Counted from the first letter of the stretch, positions 1 through 5,266 are shown. The stretch: 6,172 nt of DNA from Bacillota bacterium (GCA_023389895.1 JAEWDX010000076.1:1-6172); one strand, 5' to 3'. Notes: generated by a model from the letters alone, not told the origin. Translations and numbers: made by a program.

Positions 1-1124
1 GAACTAGCCATTAATTGTTCTGAAGATGCAGCGAGTAGTTCCGCTTTTTCCTCAACTTGACTAATGATCTCTTGTAGTGATGCGATCATTTTATTAAAGC
101 TTGTGCTTAAAAGACTAATTTCATCATTTCCATTAACTGTAATAGTTTGAGTGAGATCTCCATCACACACTTTTTCAGTTGCAGCTACTAATTGATTTAA
201 TGGCCTTGTTATGGAGCGAACAATATAGTAGGTTAAGAAAATTCCTATTAAAATAAAAATACCGACAGTAAATAATGTCGTTTTTAATATAGGAAGTGAA
301 TCTTTGAAAACTTCATCTAAATTTGTAACGCCAGCAACTTTTAATCCAGTTAAAGCGTTTGTAATATAATCAATTTCAAGATTATTAGTAGTAATTTTAC
401 CGTTCTGTTTTTCTAATAGTGGTTGAACCCAACTACCATCTGCCTTAGTCCCTAGCGTTTCAGTAGGATGAAGAAGATAGAGTCCCTCACTGCTAAGAAT
501 GAAAGGATAGCCATCCATTCCAATTTTAATTCCACCTGTAAGATCACGTAATGCTGCGAGATCTAAATCAATCCCAACTACCCCGGAGCCGTCCTGTAAA
601 TTTCGTGCTACCGTAAGGACAATATCCCCAGTCGCTTCGTCAATGTATGGTTCAGTAATAATTGCTTTTCCATTTCGAGACATCGCTTGCGTATACCAGC
701 CTTTTGTCCTCGGATCAAAATCTGAGGGAAGATTAGCATCAGGATAAATTAATAGATCACCTTTCTCTGAAGCGACATAGATCGCCATACTTTCTGTATG
801 CAATAAATTATATTGTTGTAAGGAATTCATTGTATTTTCAATATTATTATGTAGAAATGAACTCTCATTAAAGAGATTAGCAAAATGATTAGTATCATCT
901 GTTTTTGGCACAATGAAATTTGTTAAATATCGATTAATAATATTAATATTTTCTGTCGAGCTTAATTGAATTTTTTCTCTAATTGTATCTTGTGCTTTAA
1001 AATAAGCGGAAGAACCAATTATTGAAGTGGGAACGAATAATATAAACACAAATGTTAGGATTAGTTTTTTCTTAATTGAAAAATTAAAGAATTTTCTATT
1101 CTTTTTTTGCTTACGGGGTTTCAT
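1..1124 (-). CDS. Methyl-accepting chemotaxis protein with dCache sensor, C-terminus outside the window
   Basis: This is a membrane chemoreceptor that would sense an extracellular ligand and control CheA. I read it from the minus strand: 374 codons are open from the ATG at 1124-1122 to the window edge. A basic N-terminus (residues 1-20) precedes a first membrane helix (about 21-42), an extracellular domain (about 43-278), a second helix (about 279-302) and a HAMP domain (about 303-355, with RSITRPL at 303-309 and DEISLL at 334-339). The sensor has double-Cache hallmarks: YPD at 127-129, DPRTKGWY at 137-144, EPYID at 158-162 and GVVGID at 181-186. A GAAAGG Shine-Dalgarno (1140-1135) lies 10 bases before the ATG. 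The cytoplasmic methylation and signalling hairpin, about 300 residues in such receptors, is missing only because the window ends. The family is certain; the ligand is not, although the motif resembles that of amino-acid receptors. Confidence 0.93.
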   Translation of the reverse strand, partial: MKPRKQKKNRKFFNFSIKKKLILTFVFILFVPTSIIGSSAYFKAQDTIREKIQLSSTENINIINRYLTNFIVPKTDDTNHFANLFNESSFLHNNIENTMNSLQQYNLLHTESMAIYVASEKGDLLIYPDANLPSDFDPRTKGWYTQAMSRNGKAIITEPYIDEATGDIVLTVARNLQDGSGVVGIDLDLAALRDLTGGIKIGMDGYPFILSSEGLYLLHPTETLGTKADGSWVQPLLEKQNGKITTNNLEIDYITNALTGLKVAGVTNLDEVFKDSLPILKTTLFTVGIFILIGIFLTYYIVRSITRPLNQLVAATEKVCDGDLTQTITVNGNDEISLLSTSFNKMIASLQEIISQVEEKAELLAASSEQLMAS

Positions 1125-1173
1125 ATAACTTCTGCCTTTCATAAATTATTTGAGTAAATATTCCTATGTTAAG

Positions 1174-1182
1174 ATAATACCA
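1174..1182 (-). promoter_or_regulatory. Extended -10 promoter element of the chemoreceptor gene
   Basis: Read on the minus strand this is TGGTATTAT, a TGn extension followed by TATTAT. It would start transcription near 1167, about 43 bases before the receptor ATG. I see no good -35 hexamer 17 bases upstream (TAAAGT at best). A sigma-D type promoter, common for chemotaxis genes, was looked for and fits poorly: a TAAA is present at 1202-1199 but no GCCGATAT. Confidence 0.42.
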
Positions 1183-1192
1183 TAATTTTTTG

Positions 1193-1208
1193 CGTGACTT
1201 TACTCACA
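1193..1208. promoter_or_regulatory. CRP/FNR-type palindrome (CGTGA-N6-TCACA)
   Basis: The half-sites GTGA (1194-1197) and TCACA (1204-1208) are separated by six bases. This matches 9 of 10 fixed positions of TGTGA-N6-TCACA, the site used by CRP/FNR-family regulators including Bacillus Fnr. It lies in the divergent region, centred at 1200.5. That is about -33 from the start predicted by the TATTAT element of the receptor gene, which would suggest repression. It would be exactly -41.5, the usual activator position, if the weaker hexamer TAACAT (1171-1166) were the -10. Binding is inference. Confidence 0.3.
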
Positions 1209-1221
1209 TTATTAATTTTTT

Positions 1222-1251
1222 TTGCTATCAAGAATGTTATGCTGTTATTAT
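1222..1251 (+). promoter_or_regulatory. Sigma-A-type promoter for the adenylyltransferase transcript
   Basis: TTGCTA at 1222-1227 is separated by 18 bases from TATTAT at 1246-1251. A TG at 1243-1244 makes the -10 an extended one. Transcription would begin near 1258, giving an untranslated leader of about 137 bases before the TTG start of the resistance gene. That is long enough to hold the small ORF at 1300. Confidence 0.55.
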
Positions 1252-1299
1252 AGAAGACTGAAAAATAAGACTAAATAAAATTAGAAAAGAGAGTGAGAT

Positions 1300-1329
1300 A
1301 TGACTACAATTGGACTAATAATTGTATAA
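1300..1329 (+). CDS. Possible nine-residue leader peptide ORF
   Basis: An ATG is followed by eight sense codons and TAA, encoding MTTIGLIIV. A purine-rich GAGTGAG (1291-1297) sits just upstream and could act as a ribosome site. The ORF lies between the predicted promoter (1222-1251) and the adenylyltransferase start at 1395. A perfect seven-base inverted repeat, TACAATT (1305-1311) and AATTGTA (1320-1326), spans most of it. Short hydrophobic leader peptides control several antibiotic resistance genes by ribosome stalling, but I see no clear competing hairpin hiding the downstream GAGGTGA. It may equally be chance or the remnant of a lost gene. Confidence 0.25.
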   Translation: MTTIGLIIV

Positions 1330-1381
1330 AACATCTAGACTGATGAAGAAACATTAACAAGAATATAAGTATATATTTTCT

Positions 1382-1389
1382 GAGGTGAT
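1382..1389 (+). promoter_or_regulatory. Ribosome binding site deciding the TTG start of ant(6)
   Basis: GAGGTGAT lies with its GAGGTG core seven bases before the TTG at 1395. It supports this start over the downstream in-frame ATG (residue 7), which has no such site at a suitable distance. Confidence 0.75.
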
Positions 1390-1394
1390 TAGTT

Positions 1395-2276
1395 TTGAGG
1401 ACGGAAAAAGAAATGTATGATTTAATATTAGGGATTGCTCGAAATGATGAACGTATCCGGGCTGTATATATGAATGGTTCAAGAACGAATTCCAATGCTC
1501 CAAAGGATATTTTTCAAGATTATGATATTGTTTTTGTCGTGACGGAAACAGCTTCTTTTTTAAAAGATGAGAAATGGAAGAATTGTTTTGGAGAATTATT
1601 GATGATTCAAGAACCGGATAAAAATGATAAACTTGTTGGAATGGATACTGATTTTGACAGAACATATGGATATTTAATGCTTTTTTCAGATGGGAATCGT
1701 ATCGATCTTCATATCGAAACAATTGAATCTATGGTTGAGGGTTATTTGAAGGATAAACTTACAATTCCTTTATTGGATAAGGATAACATTCTTCCGAAAA
1801 TTCCTGCTCCTTCTGATGTTGATTATTGGGTTAAAATGCCTACAGAAGCCCACTTTAATTCTTGCTGTAACGATTTTTGGTGGTGTTTACAGAACGTTGC
1901 CAAAGGAATATGGCGTGATGAACTGCCTTATGCGAAGCAAATGTTTGAGCAGGTTATACGATTTAGCTTGGATGAAATGGTTTCATGGTGGATTGGCTGT
2001 GATCAAGATTTCCAAGTTTCTGTAGGGAAAATGGGGAAGTATTTCAAGAAATACCTTCCTGAAGTCTATTGGGGATTGTATAAAGAAACGTATTCTGATA
2101 GTGATTATGAGGAATTTTGGGATTCTATCTTTATAACTTGCGAATTATTTCGAGGTTTAGCTAGTGATGTAGCAGAACAGTTATTGTTCACATACCCAAT
2201 TGATGATGATCAAAAAATGACGGAATACCTTAAACATGTTCGGAATCTGCCAGCTGGTGCGGAAGAAATTTATTGA
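1395..2276 (+). CDS. ant(6): Aminoglycoside 6-adenylyltransferase, ANT(6)/AadK type
   Basis: This cytoplasmic enzyme of the ANT(6) family transfers AMP from ATP to the 6-hydroxyl of streptomycin and so inactivates it. The 293-residue length fits the family (about 280-300). The N-terminal nucleotidyltransferase fold shows the GSRTN loop (28-32), the metal-binding aspartates in FQDYD (D42, D44) and a third acidic position in RIDLH (D104). The C-terminal half holds the family pattern CCNDFWWCLQNVAKGIWRDE (157-176) and a terminal LPAGAEEIY. The start is TTG, chosen because GAGGTGAT is correctly spaced; the MRTEKEM beginning also agrees with known members. It has its own promoter and a weak downstream terminator, so it is probably monocistronic. 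It is intact with no obvious inactivating change. It may be an intrinsic chromosomal AadK-like gene rather than recently acquired, since no mobile element is nearby. I cannot say which ANT(6) subtype it belongs to. Confidence 0.92.
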   Translation: MRTEKEMYDLILGIARNDERIRAVYMNGSRTNSNAPKDIFQDYDIVFVVTETASFLKDEKWKNCFGELLMIQEPDKNDKLVGMDTDFDRTYGYLMLFSDGNRIDLHIETIESMVEGYLKDKLTIPLLDKDNILPKIPAPSDVDYWVKMPTEAHFNSCCNDFWWCLQNVAKGIWRDELPYAKQMFEQVIRFSLDEMVSWWIGCDQDFQVSVGKMGKYFKKYLPEVYWGLYKETYSDSDYEEFWDSIFITCELFRGLASDVAEQLLFTYPIDDDQKMTEYLKHVRNLPAGAEEIY

Positions 2277-2361
2277 AAATATCTAAATGAAAAGTGATGG
2301 AGTTAAATAAAATTAATTGATGAAAAGTTACTAGATCTATTATAACAATAATAGAATTCAC

Positions 2362-2398
2362 GCCTCTTCCTAATACGGACTAAGTTGGGGCATTTTTT
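2362..2398 (+). terminator. Weak rho-independent terminator after ant(6)
   Basis: GCCTC (2362-2366) can pair with GGGGC (2387-2391), including one G-T pair, and is followed by six T residues (2393-2398). The inner part pairs poorly (TCC with GGA only), so the stem is short. Its place 86 bases after the stop codon of ant(6) supports a terminator role, perhaps partly decayed. Confidence 0.42.
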
Positions 2399-2458
2399 GT
2401 TGGAGAAAATGCTTTGATGGATTCTAGAAAAAGTAATCACTATAAATATGTAATATTA

Positions 2459-2475
2459 TGGTATGATGGTATTAT
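2459..2475 (+). promoter_or_regulatory. Two overlapping extended -10 elements
   Basis: The sequence TGGTATGATGGTATTAT contains TG-G-TATGAT (2459-2467) and, eight bases on, TG-G-TATTAT (2467-2475). Either could start transcription just before the AAGGG and ATG at 2483-2498. No good -35 hexamer is visible upstream. The pair may be real start sites or an accident of AT-rich sequence. Confidence 0.35.
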
Positions 2476-2498
2476 ATTTTTTAAGGGATTTAGAGATG

Positions 2499-2508
2499 AG
2501 AACGTTCT
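2499..2508. repeat. Perfect ten-base palindrome AGAACGTTCT
   Basis: A gapless self-complementary decamer lies about 25-35 bases downstream of the tandem -10 elements, where an operator could sit. It differs from the Bacillus LexA site, which has four bases between GAAC and GTTC. No function is assigned. Confidence 0.3.
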
Positions 2509-2596
2509 ATCAAGAGTTTTCGGAATAGTCATTCTCCTAGTGAGACTTATCGTTATTTTTTTTGCAAATATGAATTTTTAAATAGTGTATGGACTG

Positions 2597-2625
2597 TTGA
2601 GCAAATTAAGGGAAAGAACTTAATA
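2597..2625 (+). promoter_or_regulatory. Weak candidate promoter for the deoxyribosyltransferase-like gene
   Basis: TTGAGC (2597-2602) is followed after 17 bases by TTAATA (2620-2625), or after 18 by TAATAA. The start would be near 2632, about 58 bases before the ATG at 2690. The hexamers are imperfect. Confidence 0.3.
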
Positions 2626-2689
2626 ATGCAATGATATTCTCGATATAGGTAAAGTGGGATAAACATAAAAAGACTGAAGGGTTTAGAGA

Positions 2690-3082
2690 ATGAAATTTTA
2701 TATTGCTTCAAGTTTCCAAAATATAGAACAAGTAAAAAATGTTGCAAGTGCACTGACTCAAAAAGGATTTATACATACATATGACTGGACCGAAAATGAT
2801 AGAGCAGATACTCTAGATAAGTTGAAAAGTATAGGAGAAGCAGAAAAACAAGCTGTAGAAGATTCCGATTTTGTCGTTATTCTTTTGCCGGGTGGGAAAG
2901 GAAGTCATATTGAGTTAGGCATTGCGTTGGGGTTAAATAAACGCTTATTTTTATATTCCCAAACTGATGATTTATTTACCCCAGAAAAATCAAGCACATT
3001 TTATCATCTAATGGGAGTAAATAAGTTCGTAGGTTCATTGGATGAATTTATAGCCTACTTGTTGAAAAATGTGACAATGTAA
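2690..3082 (+). CDS. Nucleoside 2-deoxyribosyltransferase-like protein
   Basis: This small cytoplasmic protein (130 residues) has the features of the nucleoside 2-deoxyribosyltransferase superfamily, whose members cleave or exchange the N-glycosidic bond of nucleosides or nucleotides. It begins with the strand MKFYIASSF (1-9). It has HTYDW (29-33), the strand DSDFVVILLPGG (58-69) and the signature GSHIELGIALG (71-81), in which E75 occupies the place of the nucleophilic glutamate. The ATG follows GAAGGG (2676-2681) with eight bases of spacing. The length is at the short end of the family but no core element is missing. The family also includes hydrolases acting on modified or monophosphate nucleotides, so the substrate cannot be told from sequence; comparative studies count related domains among nucleotide-based conflict systems. 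The DinB gene begins 78 bases downstream with no terminator between, so co-transcription is possible. Confidence 0.82.
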   Translation: MKFYIASSFQNIEQVKNVASALTQKGFIHTYDWTENDRADTLDKLKSIGEAEKQAVEDSDFVVILLPGGKGSHIELGIALGLNKRLFLYSQTDDLFTPEKSSTFYHLMGVNKFVGSLDEFIAYLLKNVTM

Positions 3083-3148
3083 AAATATGTTGCTCTTTTT
3101 ACATGCTTATTTAATTTTTGTTTAGTAGGCATATAAATTGAATTGATT

Positions 3149-3154
3149 GGTGGT
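3149..3154 (+). promoter_or_regulatory. GGTGGT ribosome site deciding the DinB start
   Basis: GGTGGT lies six bases before the ATG at 3161. A start at the upstream TTG (3143) would place this site inside the coding region and leave no Shine-Dalgarno, so the ATG is preferred. The same GGTGGTAG octamer precedes the GNAT gene at 3871-3878. Confidence 0.55.
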
Positions 3155-3160
3155 AGTTTG

Positions 3161-3682
3161 ATGATTGATTATAGGATAAAGTCAAAAGAAAATTTCACTA
3201 ACAAAGTTGGAGAACTTGTTTCTATGCTTGAGTATACGAGAGATGTTACTTTACATGAACTTTCTAATCTTAGTCAAAGCGATTTAGACTTTTTACCAAA
3301 TGACAGTTCGAATTCTATTGGTTCTCTTTTATTACACATAGCATCGATTGAGTTTGCTCATCAAATTGTCTCCTTTGAAAAGAGAGATTTAACGACAAGT
3401 GAATATTCGAAATGGAGAATACCTTTAGAACTTGGAGACAAAGCGAGAGATGAAATAAAAAAGCAGTCTCTTAATTATTACCTAAACGAATTATCTCAAG
3501 TTAGAGAGAAAACAATAACATTGCTAAAAACGAAGAATGATGACTGGTTGTTCGAGGAAAACAAATGGGATAACGGTGTTCCATACAATAATTACTACCT
3601 TTGGTTTCATGTAATGGAGGACGAAATTAACCATCGTGGTCAAATTAGATCAATTAAGCGGTTGTTGTTAAAAGAAAGATAA
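3161..3682 (+). CDS. DinB-family putative metal-dependent enzyme
   Basis: This 173-residue protein belongs to the DinB/YfiT-like four-helix-bundle superfamily. Many members bind a metal through three histidines, and some are thiol-dependent transferases using bacillithiol or similar thiols. The sequence shows the first ligand in LLLHIASIE (H59) and the C-terminal helix FHVMEDEINHRGQI (149-162) with the diagnostic HRGQ (H158). The usual middle histidine of the Hx3H pair is D154 here; aspartate could still bind metal. The length is normal for the family. A longer reading from the TTG at 3143 would add six residues (MIGGSL), but GGTGGT fits the ATG at 3161 better. It may be the second gene of a unit with the deoxyribosyltransferase-like gene, and a strong terminator follows 27 bases after its stop. 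The substrate is unknown; a DNA-damage role should not be inferred from the family name. Confidence 0.85.
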   Translation: MIDYRIKSKENFTNKVGELVSMLEYTRDVTLHELSNLSQSDLDFLPNDSSNSIGSLLLHIASIEFAHQIVSFEKRDLTTSEYSKWRIPLELGDKARDEIKKQSLNYYLNELSQVREKTITLLKTKNDDWLFEENKWDNGVPYNNYYLWFHVMEDEINHRGQIRSIKRLLLKER

Positions 3683-3709
3683 GCTTTGAATAGCAATAAT
3701 ATTAACAGA

Positions 3710-3751
3710 ACCCATCCTTCCTCGTAAAATGAGGACAAGGTGGGTCTTTTT
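3710..3751 (+). terminator. Strong rho-independent terminator after the DinB gene
   Basis: The arm at 3710-3723 (ACCCA, T, CCTT, CCTC) pairs with 3731-3745 (GAGG, AC, AAGG, TGGGT), giving 13 base pairs with a one-base and a two-base bulge and a loop of seven (3724-3730). A run of five T residues (3747-3751) follows. It separates the DinB unit from the GNAT genes. Confidence 0.9.
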
Positions 3752-3777
3752 GTTATTATCAAATATTGAGAGCTTTG

Positions 3778-3786
3778 TGTTATAAT
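3778..3786 (+). promoter_or_regulatory. Extended -10 promoter for the GNAT genes
   Basis: TG-T-TATAAT combines a perfect -10 hexamer (3781-3786) with the TGn extension. It lies just after the DinB terminator and about 98 bases before the TTG start of the first GNAT. No good -35 hexamer is seen at 17 bases (TTGAGA at 3765-3770 is too close), which extended -10 promoters can tolerate. Confidence 0.6.
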
Positions 3787-3884
3787 TTGGAAGAATTAAA
3801 GAGTTATTTTACATACAAGATAAATTGAGATAAAAGAAAGCATTTATAGTAATTATCAAATACATAGAATGGTGGTAGAAGGTT

Positions 3885-4397
3885 TTGGAATTATCATTAA
3901 AAAAATTATCTATTGAGGATGCTAAAGCTTTGTTTGAATTCGAACTTAAAAATAAAGCTTTTTTTGAAGAAATGGTGCCAACAAGAGGGGAAGAATTCTA
4001 TAAATATGAGGTTTTCCTTACTCGGCTTAAGTTGTTACTTCTTGAACAAGAGCAAGGGATCTCTTATTTCTATCTGATTAAGGATGAAATGAAGACAATT
4101 CTTGGAAGAATGAATGTAGTGGATATAGAGGAATCCAGCTCTATCGGTTATCTTGGCTATCGAGTGGGTCAGGAGCATACAGGTAAAGGAATTGCAAGTA
4201 AAGCATTAAAGCTTTTAGTCGAAAAGCTTTCAAATGAAGGAAATGTTAAACAAATAAATGCGAAAACTACAACAAATAATATCGCCTCTCAAAGGGTTTT
4301 AGAGAGAAATAAGTTTGAACAATATGCAATAAGCGATGAAACAATTGAAATGAATGGAGAGAAATTAAAATTCGTTTATTATAGCCGTAAAGTGTAA
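3885..4397 (+). CDS. GNAT acetyltransferase, RimJ/RimL type
   Basis: This cytoplasmic enzyme is predicted to move an acetyl group from acetyl-CoA to an amino group of a protein or small molecule. The 170-residue length and pattern fit the RimJ/RimL-like (Acetyltransf_3) branch. The N-terminal strand and helices (LSLKKLSIEDAKALFEF) are followed by strands around 61-93. Motif A is YRVGQEHTGKGIASKAL (92-108), with the CoA-pyrophosphate loop QEHTGKG at 96-102. Motif B is NNIASQRVLERNKF (131-144), with a lysine where a glycine is common before F144. The start is TTG: an in-frame TAG lies three codons upstream and the next ATG (residue 30) would remove the first strand. The ribosome site is GGTGG (3871-3875, nine bases before the start); AGAAGG (3877-3882) is too close. 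No terminator is visible in the 89 bases before the next GNAT. The substrate is unknown. Confidence 0.85.
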   Translation: MELSLKKLSIEDAKALFEFELKNKAFFEEMVPTRGEEFYKYEVFLTRLKLLLLEQEQGISYFYLIKDEMKTILGRMNVVDIEESSSIGYLGYRVGQEHTGKGIASKALKLLVEKLSNEGNVKQINAKTTTNNIASQRVLERNKFEQYAISDETIEMNGEKLKFVYYSRKV

Positions 4398-4474
4398 TAA
4401 ATATATAAAAGCAAAAGGAAGAAATAAATTCATTATTGTTCAATCTACATATTGATAACAGTAATTTAGATTAA

Positions 4475-4480
4475 AAGGAG
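4475..4480 (+). promoter_or_regulatory. Strong Shine-Dalgarno of the second GNAT gene
   Basis: AAGGAG lies six bases before the ATG at 4487. It is the best canonical ribosome site in the window, in contrast to the GGTGG sites of the two preceding genes. Confidence 0.7.
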
Positions 4481-4486
4481 AAAGTA

Positions 4487-5260
4487 ATGAAGAAAATATC
4501 GTTTGAAAATATTTATAAAGCAGGGCATATTGCTTCAGAAAATGATCTTTATCTACATGTTCATTATCCTGAAATGCTCATTATGTATGATAGTAATTTC
4601 ATCGATTTTAAAAGAATGCCAACTTTGTCTGAATTTAAAGAAACAGAGCTTTATTTAAGAGCATTTCATGTGTTGAATGGGCAAAAGCATGTGAAGTTTT
4701 ATTTTCCACAGGATGAGCAGCTCTCGAAAGAATTAAATGATTATCTTGATGATGCTTGCTATGCTGTTGGCTTTCAGGAATTGTATGAGATCAAGCCAAG
4801 TAATTTTCCTGCTGTTGCTGACGATCCAAAAATAGACATTCAAACCGTTTCAACAGAAAATCTTGAGGCTTTTTTGAAATTACAATATGTGATTGATTTA
4901 GAGTTTGGGAGTAATTTTGCCGAGCAGAAGCAAAAAATTCACAGGAAAAAATTTACGGATTCACGATTTTTACAAGTAATTGCCTATTACGATGGCATCC
5001 TTGTCGGTTCTGTAGATGTGATCATTGCGGAAGAGACAGCTGAGATTGATAGTTTCACAGTACTTGATTCCTTTCAGCGAAAAGGAATTGGCAGTAGGAT
5101 GCAGAAATATGTGATGGATCAGTTTATGGATAAGATAATTATTTTAGTTGCGGATGGTGAAGACACACCGCGAGAAATGTATCGAAAGCAAAACTATCAA
5201 TATTTAGGCTTTAAATATGGAGTACAGAAGGTTTTTGCTGATTTACTATTGAAAGGATGA
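4487..5260 (+). CDS. Two-part GNAT acetyltransferase (degenerate N-terminal half plus active C-terminal half)
   Basis: At 257 residues this is about 100 longer than a single GNAT domain. The C-terminal half (about 115-257) carries a standard acetyl-CoA fold. IAYYDGILVGSVDVI (165-179) and EIDSFTVLDSFQ (186-197) lead into the pyrophosphate loop QRKGIG (197-202) and helix SRMQKYVMDQF. This is followed by MYRKQNYQYLGF (231-242). The N-terminal half (1-112) has no CoA loop but ends CYAVGFQELYEIKPSNF (91-107), which resembles the closing strands of a GNAT fold, so it may be a degenerate first domain as in other tandem-GNAT proteins of Bacillus. Start and ribosome site (AAGGAG) are clear. Its TGA is six bases before the ATG of the MccF-like gene, so the two are almost certainly co-transcribed and probably act on related substrates. 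I do not recognise a named homologue, and the substrate is unknown. Confidence 0.82.
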   Translation: MKKISFENIYKAGHIASENDLYLHVHYPEMLIMYDSNFIDFKRMPTLSEFKETELYLRAFHVLNGQKHVKFYFPQDEQLSKELNDYLDDACYAVGFQELYEIKPSNFPAVADDPKIDIQTVSTENLEAFLKLQYVIDLEFGSNFAEQKQKIHRKKFTDSRFLQVIAYYDGILVGSVDVIIAEETAEIDSFTVLDSFQRKGIGSRMQKYVMDQFMDKIIILVADGEDTPREMYRKQNYQYLGFKYGVQKVFADLLLKG

Positions 5261-5266
5261 TGAACA

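Larger units (their letters stand above)
2496..2634 (+). pseudogene. Possible frameshifted small gene, unknown product
   Basis: An ATG at 2496, eight bases after AAGGG (2483-2487) and downstream of promoter-like elements, opens a frame reading MRTFYQEFSE that stops at TAG (2526-2528). The +1 frame is open from 2500 to the TGA at 2632-2634 (44 codons, containing SETYRYFFCKYEF and NSVWTVEQIKGKN). Removing one T from the TTTT at 2517-2520 would join them into a protein of about 45 residues. I do not recognise the product. An open run of this length could also be chance in such AT-rich sequence, and the call is tentative. Confidence 0.25.
2277..2689. other. 413-base gap between ant(6) and the deoxyribosyltransferase-like gene
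   Basis: No intact gene is seen here. The stretch holds an imperfect terminator (2362-2398), two overlapping extended -10 elements (2459-2475), a start-like region with a short broken reading frame (2496-2634), a ten-base palindrome (2499-2508) and a weak promoter for the next gene (2597-2625). The high density of stop codons in most frames suggests noncoding or decayed sequence. Confidence 0.6.

Noticed and set aside
1304..1722. Minus-strand open frames of 63 and 122 codons opposite the ANT(6) gene
   Set aside because: They lie antisense within or across the start of a clear enzyme gene, have no ribosome site or domain and have low-complexity composition; they are shadows.
1816..2025. Plus-strand 69-codon frame inside the ANT(6) gene
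   Set aside because: It is an alternative frame fully inside a strongly supported gene, with no own ribosome site.
2317..2345. Promoter-like TTGATG-N17-TTATAA after ant(6)
   Set aside because: A transcript from it would run into the terminator at 2362-2398 within about 45 bases and serve no gene; probably chance in AT-rich sequence.
2499..2508. AGAACGTTCT as a LexA (SOS) box
   Set aside because: The Bacillus LexA site needs four bases between GAAC and GTTC; here there is none.
2553..2753. Minus-strand 66-codon frame across the start of the deoxyribosyltransferase-like gene
   Set aside because: It overlaps a well-supported start antisense and shows no family features.
3103..3132. Imperfect stem ATGCTTA/TAGGCAT between the deoxyribosyltransferase-like and DinB genes
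   Set aside because: It has seven pairs with a G-T and a 16-base loop, and no T-tract follows, so it is not a credible terminator; an operator role has no support.
3161..3682. DNA-damage role for the DinB-family protein
   Set aside because: The family name comes from the founding gene's induction; this protein is not the Y-family polymerase also called DinB, and no LexA site was seen upstream.
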